From the NCBI GenBank assembly GCA_001890945.1, contig MLAX01000001.1:1364001-1428000 (forward strand): a stretch of DNA of 64,000 nucleotides, in the 5' to 3' direction. This document shows, one piece after another, positions 54,531-63,316 of the stretch. A program made the translations under genes and the position numbers. A model generated the notes under the pieces. That model ran no database searches and was not told where the DNA came from. It saw nothing but the letters and a program-made list of their open reading frames with translations. Source of the DNA: Alphaproteobacteria bacterium AO1-B (GTDB lineage Bacteria; Pseudomonadota; Alphaproteobacteria; Rhizobiales; Stappiaceae). How positions within the stretch are numbered: the first letter of the stretch is position 1; the number at the start of each line of letters is the position of its first letter.

Positions 54531-55064
54531 GTGACTGGTCGCAGCTTGAATGAAATAACTGATCTGATGCGCCGACGGACGCGTGCAGCAATGAGACTTG
54601 CAGCCGCTTCAGTGTTCGGCCTTGCAGTGATTGTAGCCGGAGTGCTGGTAAGCGGAACGGAAACTGCGAAAGCAGATTCCATCTACATCGGCAGCGGAGG
54701 CATTGGCTTTTCCTTTGGGACTGGCGGGTATCGTGGCGGTGCCTATTACGGCGGTCGCGGCTACTATGGCGGCCGCGGGTATTATGGCGGCGGTTACTAT
54801 AGACCGCACCGGCCTTACTATCGTCCGTATTACAAGCGCCCTTATCGCTACCGGTCACGAGTTCGGATCAATCCGCCCCTCTACATTGCACCGCCGCCGA
54901 TCGTGGTCTACCCGGGCGCCCCTCAGCGGGTGCCGTACACCAAGACCGGGCTCGCGCCGTTTACACCGGAGTACTACGCGTATTGTGCCCGTAAGTTTAA
55001 GTCCTTTAACCCAAATACCGGCACGTATCTGGCTTACAGCGGGAAACATCGATTCTGCCGGTGA
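54531..55064 (+). CDS. BA14K-family Gly/Tyr-rich exported protein
   Basis: 177 residues from a GTG at 54531, chosen because GGAGG lies eight bases upstream. A basic N terminus and one hydrophobic helix (LAAASVFGLAVIVAGVLV) act as signal or anchor. Next comes a Gly/Tyr/Arg-rich, low-complexity part with repeated RGYYGG, and then the conserved BA14K end: YYAYCARKFKSFNPNTGTYLAYSGKHRFCR (motif YCARKFKSFN..TGTYL). Known members are alphaproteobacterial surface or lectin-like proteins; a role in envelope or surface contact is inferred. The upstream start is less certain than the frame. Confidence 0.78.
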   Translation: MTGRSLNEITDLMRRRTRAAMRLAAASVFGLAVIVAGVLVSGTETAKADSIYIGSGGIGFSFGTGGYRGGAYYGGRGYYGGRGYYGGGYYRPHRPYYRPYYKRPYRYRSRVRINPPLYIAPPPIVVYPGAPQRVPYTKTGLAPFTPEYYAYCARKFKSFNPNTGTYLAYSGKHRFCR

Positions 55065-55101
55065 GCCCCGTTTGTTTGTGTGTGGATCCAAAATGATCGC
55101 A

Positions 55102-55128
55102 CCGGCGCGCTGACTGCGCGTCGGTTTT
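55102..55128 (+). terminator. probable terminator of the BA14K-like gene
   Basis: Eight-base stem CCGGCGCG / CGCGTCGG (55102-55109 and 55117-55124, one G-T pair), seven-base loop, four T after it. It lies 38 bases past the stop. Confidence 0.75.
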
Positions 55129-55235
55129 CCTTGCCGTAATTTGCAGAGTGTCTTTGGAGGCAAAGTCTTCGTGCCCAAGAGGCAGTCCCTGCGTCAATCA
55201 GCAGGTAAAGTTTTCGAAAATTCGAATTAAATTTG

Positions 55236-55253
55236 AATTACTTAGTAGTAATT
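55236..55253. promoter_or_regulatory. inverted repeat upstream of solute-binding gene
   Basis: AATTACT-TAGT-AGTAATT in an AT-rich promoter-like region, about 95 bases upstream of the solute-binding protein start. Regulator unknown. Confidence 0.4.
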
Positions 55254-55348
55254 ACAGTGCGATAAATACAGCGAGCCAAATTAAGCTGTTTTTCATAGCT
55301 ATCGATTTGGATGGTGTCCTAATTGGCCTCCAGACACTGGGAAAATCG

Positions 55349-56122
55349 ATGAAAAAAACAGCCCTCGTTTCTGTCCTCCTGACAATGACTCTGCAGCCGG
55401 CAACGTCATGGGCGGACGAGATCACCGTAATGGCGGGCAACTTGCCACCCATGTTTCTTGACGGTGGCGGCGGCCGCGAGGCGGAGCTGATTACTGCGGC
55501 CCTTGAGAAATGCGGTCACACGGTCAAATTCAACATTCAGCCGTTCACACGTCACTGGGAAAGCTTCAAGAACGGGCAGGGCGATGCCGTCGCGACTGTT
55601 CCGATGGGCATGCCGATCGATGGCACCGCGACCGGCGTCTATATCCACTATCAGAACGGTGTCTCGTTTCTGACGGACAGTGGCGCCAGCTACGACGGTT
55701 TGCCGGATCTTTCCGGCAAGAAGGTTATCGGCTTCAAAGGCGCTGAAAGCATTATTCCGGGCCTTGCCGACCACACCGGATCGTTTGCGGACTACAGGGA
55801 AGTGACCGATCAGATTACTCAGAGCCGGTCGCTGTTCGGCGGGCGTGTCGACGCAATCATCGGCGACGGCATGCTGTTTGCGGAGTACAATCAGCAGCTT
55901 CGGGGCCAAAGCGATCTGCGGTTCGATCCCAATCAGTCTGTTTCCTTCAAGGCCGTGTTTGACTCCAGCCCGTACACCATGGCGTTCCGGGATGCGAAGG
56001 TTGCGGCCGACTTTGACCGGTGTTTCAAGGAAATTGAAGCTGACGGCACCGTGAAAGCGATCAACACAAAATGGGTCGACAAGTACCGCGACAGCCTCGG
56101 TTCCTCGTATCTCGGTTACTGA
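55349..56122 (+). CDS. periplasmic solute-binding protein, amino-acid (SBP_bac_3) type
   Basis: 257 residues with a signal peptide (MKKTALVSVLLTMTLQPATSWADE). The mature part begins with ITVMAGNLPPMFLDGGGGREAELITAAL and shows LFGGRVDAIIGDGMLFAEYNQQL and a late IEADGTVKAINTKW, as in polar-amino-acid binding proteins of ABC importers. No permease or ATPase gene accompanies it, so it is an orphan. It could serve a distant transporter or act as a sensor. The long open frame upstream of the ATG is not coding. Confidence 0.82.
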   Translation: MKKTALVSVLLTMTLQPATSWADEITVMAGNLPPMFLDGGGGREAELITAALEKCGHTVKFNIQPFTRHWESFKNGQGDAVATVPMGMPIDGTATGVYIHYQNGVSFLTDSGASYDGLPDLSGKKVIGFKGAESIIPGLADHTGSFADYREVTDQITQSRSLFGGRVDAIIGDGMLFAEYNQQLRGQSDLRFDPNQSVSFKAVFDSSPYTMAFRDAKVAADFDRCFKEIEADGTVKAINTKWVDKYRDSLGSSYLGY

Positions 56123-56506
56123 TACTCAGAAGACTTGCTGACCAAGCCCGCCCGGCTCCGGACCGGACGTTTCGAACAGTGTACGCACACGTTCGAGCGT
56201 TCTGTTTGGGCCGGCCGGTTTTGTTTGTGATGCCAAGAAGGTGTAGCATCGCTTCTCCAAGCAGCGCCGCAACACCGAAAACAACTTTAGATTGTGATTT
56301 GGCATCGGTTGCCGAGCGTGACTTCTTTGGTTGCACTCTTCAATATCGGAAATATTTTCCCCTTCATATCTTATATTAGGAAGAATATCGCCTTTTTGGA
56401 TTCTTGGCGGAAACATATTCAGGCAGCGCTTGAATGCACGTTATGGGCGTGGAATGTATATCGCCATCGTTTCTTAAATTGACAAAAATCCTGAGGGGAG
56501 AACGAT
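56123..56506. other. intergenic region before oppA
   Basis: About 385 bases. It includes an imperfect hairpin with TCGAAC/GTTCGA arms (56172-56196) shortly after the solute-binding gene, and the GC-rich stretch GGCCGGCCGG before TTTTG, either of which might terminate transcription. The right half is AT-rich and should contain the oppA promoter. No gene recognised. Confidence 0.5.
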
Positions 56507-58093
56507 ATGATCAAGTCCTTACGCGTCACCGCGCTCGCCGCCGCGCTGATGGCGGCAACATCGCTTACGGCCATGGCCGAAGTGGTTTATCACCGTGGAA
56601 ACACAGGTGACCCGGAAACACTGGACCAGCACAAGACGTCCACCGTCTATGAGGCGCACATTCTGCGCGATCTTTATGAAGGCCTCGTCGCTTACAACGC
56701 AAAAGGGGAAATTATCCCGGGTGTTGCCGAAAGCTGGACGGCCTCGGAAGACGGCACTGTTTACACCTTCACGCTCCGCGAAGATGCCAAGTGGTCGAAT
56801 GGCGACCCGGTGGTTGCTGGCGATTTCGTTTATTCGCTGCGCCGGATCATGAATCCGGAAACAGGCGCAAAATATGCAAACATCCTGTACCCGATCAAGA
56901 ACGCCGAAGCTGTCAACACCGGTGACATTGCGGTGGAAGAACTGGCCGTTAAGGCGATTGATGACCGCACGCTCGAAATCGCTTTGGAAGCGCCCACCCC
57001 GTATTTCATTGACTTGCTGGGTCACCAGACAGGATTGCCTGTACACCCGGCCACCGTTGAGGCTCATGGCACGGACTTCGTGAAGCCGGAAAACATCGTT
57101 TCGAACGGGCCTTTCACGCTGGTCGAGTTCACACCGAACGCCCAGCTGAAGGCCAACAAGAACCCGCACTTCCACGATGCGGATAATGTTCAGATCGATA
57201 CGGTGATTTTCTATCCGACCGAAGACCGGGGTGCGGCCCTGCGCCGGTTCCAGGCGGGCGAGCTGCATACCAACAACGATGCGCCGACCGAGCAGGTCGC
57301 CTTTATGAAGGAAGAGCTCGGACCGCAGTTCCGCGTCGCGCCGTATCTAGGCAACTACTATTACGCCCTCAACCATGAAGACGAAGCGCTGTCCAACCCG
57401 GATGTGCGACGGGCTCTGTCCATGGCGATCGACCGGGAGTTCCTTGCCGAGGAAATCTGGGGCAGCGTTATGGTCCCTGCCTATTCCTTCGTTCCGCCTG
57501 GCATCGGCAACTACGGTGAACCGGCTTATGCGGACTACAAGGACATGTCCTTGATTGACCGTGAAGACAAGGCGATCGAGCTGCTTGCTGGCGCTGGTTA
57601 CTCTCCAGACAATCCACTGCAGTTGGAGATCCGCTACAACACCTCCGAAAACCACAAGAACACGGCCGTTGCGATCGCCGATATGTGGAAGCCTTTGGGT
57701 GTTGAAGTGTCCATGCTCAACACGGATGTCGCCACCCACTATGCGCATTTGAGGGACCGGGGTGACTTCGATGTCGCACGTGCCGGCTGGATCGGCGATT
57801 ACTCCGATCCTCAGAACTTCCTGTTTATGGTGGAAAGCGACAACACGGGTTTCAACTACGCGCGGTACAACAATCCGGAATATGACGCGCTGATGGATGA
57901 GGCCGCAAAGACCGTTGATCTGGAAAAGCGCGCGCAGCTCCTGCAGCAGGCCGAAGCTTTGTTCATGCGTGACCTGCCGTTCATCCCGTTGATGTACTAC
58001 GGCTCCATGAATCTCGTCTCCGACACGGTCAGTGGATTTGAAGATAATCTTCAAAATATCCATCCGACACGCTGGATGAGTATTGCCCAATAA
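56507..58093 (+). CDS. oppA: oligopeptide ABC transporter, substrate-binding protein OppA
   Basis: 528-residue periplasmic protein. After the signal peptide (to about residue 24, LTAMAEV), the mature sequence begins with the SBP_bac_5 hallmark YHRGNTGDPETLDQHKT. Further family motifs are YTFTLREDAKWSNGDPVVAGDFVYSLRRIM (read AKWSNGDPVVAGDFVYSLRR), NPDVRRALSMAIDRE and YDALMDEAAKTVD. The ligand is likely oligopeptides. First gene of the opp cluster with strong Shine-Dalgarno (GAGGGGAG). A hairpin follows at 58111-58137. Confidence 0.94.
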   Translation: MIKSLRVTALAAALMAATSLTAMAEVVYHRGNTGDPETLDQHKTSTVYEAHILRDLYEGLVAYNAKGEIIPGVAESWTASEDGTVYTFTLREDAKWSNGDPVVAGDFVYSLRRIMNPETGAKYANILYPIKNAEAVNTGDIAVEELAVKAIDDRTLEIALEAPTPYFIDLLGHQTGLPVHPATVEAHGTDFVKPENIVSNGPFTLVEFTPNAQLKANKNPHFHDADNVQIDTVIFYPTEDRGAALRRFQAGELHTNNDAPTEQVAFMKEELGPQFRVAPYLGNYYYALNHEDEALSNPDVRRALSMAIDREFLAEEIWGSVMVPAYSFVPPGIGNYGEPAYADYKDMSLIDREDKAIELLAGAGYSPDNPLQLEIRYNTSENHKNTAVAIADMWKPLGVEVSMLNTDVATHYAHLRDRGDFDVARAGWIGDYSDPQNFLFMVESDNTGFNYARYNNPEYDALMDEAAKTVDLEKRAQLLQQAEALFMRDLPFIPLMYYGSMNLVSDTVSGFEDNLQNIHPTRWMSIAQ

Positions 58094-58463
58094 CGGTAAC
58101 ATTCGAAATTGGCAGCGGCGGATCTTCCGCTGCTGCCGGTTTTGCAAGATGGCAGCCTGATTGGCTTAGGGCCAGGACCCATTAATTTGGATGAATTGGT
58201 AGGGAAGAATTTGTTCCGATACGAGGCGCAGTGCTGCAGGAAACCGTCCGGTTTTCAAAGGATTGCAACGACGTTGCCGGGCAAAGTCACTCTATACTTC
58301 CGGAATGCAAAACGGCTTCGATCCGCTCCGTCAAACCGCTCAGCCGGGCACGAAGCCCGCATATTGCGCTTTTCCTTGCAGCTCATCGCCGTTTGCCGTG
58401 CCAATTCAATCAATTTAATGATTCCTGACCCCAAGATCATCGTGGAATGAGAAGGGCAAGCTG
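58094..58463. other. intergenic region between oppA and oppB
   Basis: About 370 bases containing the hairpin at 58111-58137. The rest has no gene with a ribosome-binding site, but it may contain an internal promoter for oppBC and the ATPase gene, because it is long and the upstream hairpin is partial. Confidence 0.55.
58111..58137 (+). terminator. partial terminator or mRNA-stabilising hairpin after oppA
   Basis: Twelve-base stem GGCAGCGGCGGA / TCCGCTGCTGCC (one G-T pair), three-base loop, then GGTTTTG. The T-run is short, so this is likely a partial terminator giving more OppA than permease. Confidence 0.7.
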
Positions 58464-59387
58464 ATGACCCGCTACGTGTTCGGTCGATTGCTGGGCGCAA
58501 TCCCGACGATTTTTCTGATTGTAACAATCTCCTTCTTTTTGATCCGGATCGCGCCGGGCGGGCCGTTCGATCTCGAACGCCCGCTTGAAGCCAAAGTGAT
58601 GGAAAATCTGAACAAGATTTATCACTTGGACGAGCCGCTCTGGACACAGTATCTGCTCTATCTGAAATCTATTTCGCAGCTCGATTTTGGGCCGAGCTTT
58701 TACTTTCGCGACTTCACCATCAATGAACTCTTTGCTGCCAGTTTGCCGATCTCGATCCAACTCGGTATGAGCGCCCTTGCCCTGGCGCTGGTTGTCGGTG
58801 GTCTCATGGGTGTTGTAGCTGCGCTCCGGCAAAATGGTCCGGCGGATTACTCTGTGATGGCCGCTGCGACCCTGGGTGTGACCATACCAAACTTTGTCGT
58901 GGCTCCCGTTCTGACGCTCTTGCTCGGTGTCTGGCTCGGCTGGCTGCCTGTTGGGGGCTGGGGTGATGGGGCCTTCGTCAACAAGATCCTGCCCGTGGTG
59001 ACACTGGCACTGCCGCAGATTGCGGTGATTGCCCGATTGACCCGCGGATCCATGATCGAGGCGTTGCGCTCCAACCACGTTCGAACCGCTCGGGCCTATG
59101 GTTTGACAAACTATCTGGTGATAGTGGTCCACACCTTGCGCGGCGCGATCCTGCCGGTGGTGTCTTACATGGGGCCGGCCGCGGCTGCCCTGTTGACCGG
59201 ATCCGTGGTGGTGGAGACCATCTTCGGTATTCCCGGCATTGGGCGCTATTTCGTGCAAGGCGCGCTGAACCGCGACTACACGCTGGTTATGGGCACCGTG
59301 GTCGTCGTGGCGTGTTTCGTCATCATCTTCAACCTGGTCGTGGATCTGCTTTATGCGCTGCTTGATCCGCGCGTGCGCTACGACTGA
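58464..59387 (+). CDS. oppB: oligopeptide ABC transporter permease OppB
   Basis: 307 residues, six membrane helices. Opening TRYVFGRLLGAIPTIFLIVTISFFLIRIAPGGPFD is OppB-like (TISFFLIRIAPGGPFD), and the cytoplasmic coupling loop is TRGSMIEALRSNHVRTARAYGL. It precedes oppC by 11 bases and forms a heterodimeric permease with it. Confidence 0.95.
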   Translation: MTRYVFGRLLGAIPTIFLIVTISFFLIRIAPGGPFDLERPLEAKVMENLNKIYHLDEPLWTQYLLYLKSISQLDFGPSFYFRDFTINELFAASLPISIQLGMSALALALVVGGLMGVVAALRQNGPADYSVMAAATLGVTIPNFVVAPVLTLLLGVWLGWLPVGGWGDGAFVNKILPVVTLALPQIAVIARLTRGSMIEALRSNHVRTARAYGLTNYLVIVVHTLRGAILPVVSYMGPAAAALLTGSVVVETIFGIPGIGRYFVQGALNRDYTLVMGTVVVVACFVIIFNLVVDLLYALLDPRVRYD

Positions 59388-59398
59388 GGATATCACAC

Positions 59399-60526
59399 AT
59401 GTATGTCACGACACCCGATACCGTCGACGTTCCGCAACGCGGGCGCTCGCTCTGGGATGATGCCCGCGACCGGCTTCTGGCGAACAAGGCGGCTGTTGCC
59501 AGCATGATTGTGCTGGCCACCATTGCGCTGTTGTCGGCCTTTGGCCCGATCCTGTCGCCGCATGACTATGACACGGTTTACAGGGACTATGTGAAGGTGC
59601 CGGCAAGCCTGGGCGCCTACCCGAAACCGGATCAGGTTGAGCCAGCGTTTGAAGCCCTTGTGAAACGAGCGCGTTTGAGTCTTGAAAGTTATGAGCGGGT
59701 TGGCGATCAGGTGGTGGCGCAAGTGACCTCCCGCCGGGCCATCGATACACGATCAACGCGGTACATCGATCGAAGCGACTTGTTCAAAAACGCCGCCTTG
59801 AGCGACCTTGCAGACGATAACAAGCGCGCGACGCTGACAGCGGACGTCAACTACCTGCATTTCTACTTTGGCACCGATGCGAATGGCCGGGACCTGATGT
59901 CCCGGACGTTCATTGCCGGCCGTGTTTCCTTGACCATCGGTCTGCTCGCGACCGTCGTTGCCATTACCATCGGTGTTCTTTACGGGGCGACGTCCGGATA
60001 TCTTGGCGGACGGGCCGACCAGCTGATGATGCGGGTGGTCGACATTCTGTATTCTCTCCCCTTCATCTTCTTCGTGATCATGCTGGTGGTGTTCTTCGGC
60101 CGGAATTTCATTTTGATGTTTATCGCCGTTGGGGCGGTCGAATGGCTGGATATGGCCAGGATCGTGCGCGGTCAGACGTTGACCATCAAGCGGCAGGAAT
60201 ACGTGCAGGCAGCCGAGGCCATGGGCGTTGGCGACGGCGGTATCGTTCGCCGACACATCATCCCGAATACACTCGGTCCGGTGGTTGTCTATATGACCCT
60301 GCTCGTGCCGAAGGTAATCCTTCTTGAGAGCTTCCTCTCGTTCCTCGGTCTTGGCATCCAGGAGCCGATGACGAGTTGGGGCGTACTGATTTCCGAAGGC
60401 GCACGCAATCTGCAAGGGTCAGCCTGGATGCTGATCTTCCCATCCATCTTCCTGACATCGACACTGTTCGCGCTGAACTTTATCGGCGACGGACTGCGCG
60501 ATGCGCTGGATCCCAAGGACCGATAG
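59399..60526 (+). CDS. oppC: oligopeptide ABC transporter permease OppC, with enlarged periplasmic loop
   Basis: 375 residues, longer than the usual 300 or so. The first helix (about 30-52) is followed by a periplasmic stretch of about 125 residues, much longer than in E. coli OppC. The permease core then starts HFYFGTDANGRDLMSRTFIAGRVSL and contains the coupling loop VQAAEAMGVGDGGIVRRHIIPNTL. GAGGA lies upstream of the ATG. Positioned between oppB and the fused ATPase gene. Confidence 0.94.
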   Translation: MYVTTPDTVDVPQRGRSLWDDARDRLLANKAAVASMIVLATIALLSAFGPILSPHDYDTVYRDYVKVPASLGAYPKPDQVEPAFEALVKRARLSLESYERVGDQVVAQVTSRRAIDTRSTRYIDRSDLFKNAALSDLADDNKRATLTADVNYLHFYFGTDANGRDLMSRTFIAGRVSLTIGLLATVVAITIGVLYGATSGYLGGRADQLMMRVVDILYSLPFIFFVIMLVVFFGRNFILMFIAVGAVEWLDMARIVRGQTLTIKRQEYVQAAEAMGVGDGGIVRRHIIPNTLGPVVVYMTLLVPKVILLESFLSFLGLGIQEPMTSWGVLISEGARNLQGSAWMLIFPSIFLTSTLFALNFIGDGLRDALDPKDR

Positions 60527-60537
60527 GAGGGAGGCCC

Positions 60538-62160
60538 ATGCAAGACCCAAAACGCCCGGTCCTGGCGATCAAGGACCTGAAAGTCGACTTTGAGACCGCC
60601 ACCGGTCCGGTCAATGCCGTGCGCGGCGTCGATATCAATGCGAAGCCCGGAGAAACCGTGGCTATCGTCGGCGAGAGTGGCTCCGGAAAAAGCCAGACAC
60701 TGATGGCTGCGATGGGGCTTCTTGCCTCCAACGGTCGGACGCAAGGCGAAGTCCTGTACGAGGATAGCAACATCCTGGGATTGCCGGCGCATCAGTTGAA
60801 CAAGGTGCGCGGCAAGAAGATCACCATGATCTTTCAGGAGCCGATGACCTCGCTGGATCCGCTCTACACAATCGGGCGCCAGCTCGCTGAGCCGATGGTC
60901 GTGCACGGCGGCCTCAGCTGGAAACAGGCGCGAGCGAAAGCCCTGGAGCTGTTGAAGCTCGTCAACATTCCGGAGCCGGAACGCAAGATCAAGGCGTATC
61001 CTTACGAGATGTCCGGTGGCCAGCGTCAGCGGGTGATGATCGCCATGGCGCTCGCCAATGATCCCGATGTCCTGATCGCAGATGAGCCGACGACGGCACT
61101 CGATGTGACCACCCAGGCGCAGATCCTGGATCTTCTGGCGGATCTGCAAAAACGTCTGGGCATGGCCGTAATTTTCATCACCCATGATCTCGGCATCGTT
61201 CGTCGGATTGCCGACCGGGTCTATGTAATGAAGACCGGCGAGGTTGTGGAAAGCGGCGAGACAGCTCGGATTTTCACTCAGCCGGAACACCCCTACACTA
61301 GGATGCTGCTCGACGCCGAACCGACGGGTCATAAGCCTCCTGTGCCCGACAACACACCGGTGCTTCTGGAAGCGCAGAAAGTGGATGTGGAGTTTGTTCT
61401 GGAGGCAGGGCTTTTTGGTCCGGCCCATATCCTGAGGGCTGTTGACAATATCAGCTTCTCGCTGCGCCGGGGCCAGACGCTGGGCATCGTTGGTGAGAGC
61501 GGATCCGGCAAATCCACACTCGGCCGCGCTGTTTTGAACTTGCTGCCGGCCGGTGGGCGGGTTGTCTTTCAAGGGGAGGTGGTCTCGGGCAAGGACCGGG
61601 CCGCCATGCGTGCTTTGCGCAAGGACATGCAGCTGATCTTTCAGGATCCCTTTGGGTCCTTGAGCCCGCGCATGACCGTCGGGCAGATCATCTCTGAAGG
61701 CCTTTTGGTGCATGAGCCGTCCTTAAGTGCCCGGGACAGGGATCAAAGAGCCTGTCAGGCACTTGAAGAAGTGTCGCTCGATCCAGTGATGCGCAACCGC
61801 TATCCGCACGAGTTTTCCGGCGGTCAGCGTCAGCGCATTGCAATCGCGCGGACAATGGTTCTCAAACCGCAGTTTGTCGTTCTGGACGAGCCGACATCCG
61901 CGCTCGACCGGACCATTCAAAAACAGGTGGTTGAGCTATTGCGTGGCCTGCAGAAGGCATACGACTTGACTTATCTCTTTATCAGTCACGACCTTGCCGT
62001 TGTGCGGGCTCTGTCGGACACCGTTATGGTGATGCAGCGGGGCAAGGTGGTCGAGGCGGGAAGTGTTGACGACATCTTCCAGGTACCACAGAACGCTTAT
62101 ACCAAAGAGCTGATTGGCGCCGCGATGTTGACCCAGCAGCAGATGATGGAGACAGCTTAG
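60538..62160 (+). CDS. fused double ATP-binding protein of the oligopeptide importer
   Basis: 540 residues from the ATG at 60538, with GGGAGG upstream. Two complete ABC domains are joined, equivalent to OppD and OppF in one chain as in YejF/GsiA: Walker [11 protein letters not shown] and [10 protein letters not shown], signatures [15 protein letters not shown] and [15 protein letters not shown], Walker [14 protein letters not shown] and [13 protein letters not shown]. Each half carries the C-terminal PxxPYT-type region ([20 protein letters not shown]). Last gene of the opp operon, 12 bases after oppC. Confidence 0.95.
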   Translation: MQDPKRPVLAIKDLKVDFETATGPVNAVRGVDINAKPGETVAIVGESGSGKSQTLMAAMGLLASNGRTQGEVLYEDSNILGLPAHQLNKVRGKKITMIFQEPMTSLDPLYTIGRQLAEPMVVHGGLSWKQARAKALELLKLVNIPEPERKIKAYPYEMSGGQRQRVMIAMALANDPDVLIADEPTTALDVTTQAQILDLLADLQKRLGMAVIFITHDLGIVRRIADRVYVMKTGEVVESGETARIFTQPEHPYTRMLLDAEPTGHKPPVPDNTPVLLEAQKVDVEFVLEAGLFGPAHILRAVDNISFSLRRGQTLGIVGESGSGKSTLGRAVLNLLPAGGRVVFQGEVVSGKDRAAMRALRKDMQLIFQDPFGSLSPRMTVGQIISEGLLVHEPSLSARDRDQRACQALEEVSLDPVMRNRYPHEFSGGQRQRIAIARTMVLKPQFVVLDEPTSALDRTIQKQVVELLRGLQKAYDLTYLFISHDLAVVRALSDTVMVMQRGKVVEAGSVDDIFQVPQNAYTKELIGAAMLTQQQMMETA

Positions 62161-62239
62161 TCAGCCGTTGGCAACGCATATAACTGGTCACCACTATGGT
62201 GGCCGGAGGTTGTCGGTCTATTTGCAGATCCTGTTCCGC

Positions 62240-62974
62240 TCAGATCTTTGCGAAGACTTCCGTCCGCACCTCGTCGGTGACTTCAATCGTGTTTGTCGTC
62301 GCATGCTGGATAGCCATTTTTCGAGCTTGATCAGGATCTTTGGTGGCAATCGCCTCGATCAGTTCGTGATGGGAGGCTTTGATCTTGTCGATCCAGATCA
62401 GATTGTTCGTGTGCCGGGTAATGATAAACCGGTGCAGGTGAAGCAGCGTGCGCAGGAGGACTGGCTCGAGCACCGGCATGTCGGCAAAACGCAGCATGGT
62501 CATATGGAAGGCGATATCTGCCTCGGAGATGCCGATCTTGTCGCGTTTGGCCCGGATATCGTCATAGCGGGCTGCCAACTGACGAAGTGTGTCCAGCTGA
62601 TCGTCTGTAATATCTGGCGTAATCCGGTCAACGGCGGCGGTTTCGATGTTGAGGCGCAGCCGGAAAAGGATGATCGCTTCCTTGTTGGTGGTTTGGGTAA
62701 CAAACGTGCCCTGATACCCGCGCCGGATTACCAACCCGTCTTCCTGAAGGGTCAACAGAGCTTCGCGGATCGTACTTTGGGAGCAATTATAGGACTGCGC
62801 GAGTGATTGCTCTGTGATTGGGCTGGCCGGATTCAGCTCCCCTAAAAGGATCTGACGCTTCATATTGTCATAGACAGCGTCAGCCTTGCGTCTGCGGCGC
62901 TCGCCTTGAAAGCCCGCAGCCTGCGGATCTGTTGCCCCAACATCGAATACCAAGTCAGCCCCCATTACCGACAT
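62240..62974 (-). CDS. GntR-family regulator, FadR (FCD) subgroup
   Basis: About 244 residues. Winged HTH KRQILLGELNPASPITEQSLAQSYNCSQSTIREALLTLQEDGLVIRR (read ITEQSLAQSYNCSQSTIREA) plus an all-helical FCD domain with likely metal ligands in the segments ADIAFHMTML, ASHHELIEAI and AIQHATT. It is convergent with the opp operon and upstream of the M19 dipeptidase on the same strand, suggesting control of peptide or amino-acid use. The start is uncertain; the ATG at 62974 or the next at 62965 are both possible. Confidence 0.9.
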   Translation of the reverse strand: MSVMGADLVFDVGATDPQAAGFQGERRRRKADAVYDNMKRQILLGELNPASPITEQSLAQSYNCSQSTIREALLTLQEDGLVIRRGYQGTFVTQTTNKEAIILFRLRLNIETAAVDRITPDITDDQLDTLRQLAARYDDIRAKRDKIGISEADIAFHMTMLRFADMPVLEPVLLRTLLHLHRFIITRHTNNLIWIDKIKASHHELIEAIATKDPDQARKMAIQHATTNTIEVTDEVRTEVFAKI

Positions 62975-63316
62975 GAATGGCAAACCGTCACAGCAGTTTC
63001 AGGCGCCGAACGTCCTGTCCGGCCCTGAAGCTTCTTCCCGAATTGTGCCGCAGGTCTGGAGACAGCGGCCGATGGGGCGTGCCAGTTCGCACGCAGATGT
63101 CCTTGATTAATTGGGTTTTTAGGTTTCCGGACCCGGATCAGCCGTTTGTTGTTTTTATTATGGTCGGCGGTTCGGCAAACCGATGCACGTTTCAAGCAAC
63201 ATCTGCAAAATTTGCAATGTATGCATCCTCGAATGGAGTGCCTCGAAAAACAATCGCTAATTCGCGATCAGTGGTCACAAGTTCGCGAGAATGTTGAATA
63301 ATATGGTCAGATTTGC
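62975..63316. other. intergenic region between GntR and M19 dipeptidase
   Basis: About 340 bases, AT-rich towards the dipeptidase end. It should contain the GntR promoter. I see no convincing operator, terminator or gene; short frames lack ribosome-binding sites. Confidence 0.45.

Noticed and set aside
54739-54800. Tandem DNA repeat, possibly a minisatellite or CRISPR-like array
   Set aside because: The repetition encodes RGYYGG units inside the BA14K-like gene; no spacers and no cas genes, so coding low-complexity only.
60289-61713. 474-codon open frame opposite oppC and the fused ATPase gene
   Set aside because: Shadow frame caused by codon bias of the ABC transporter genes.
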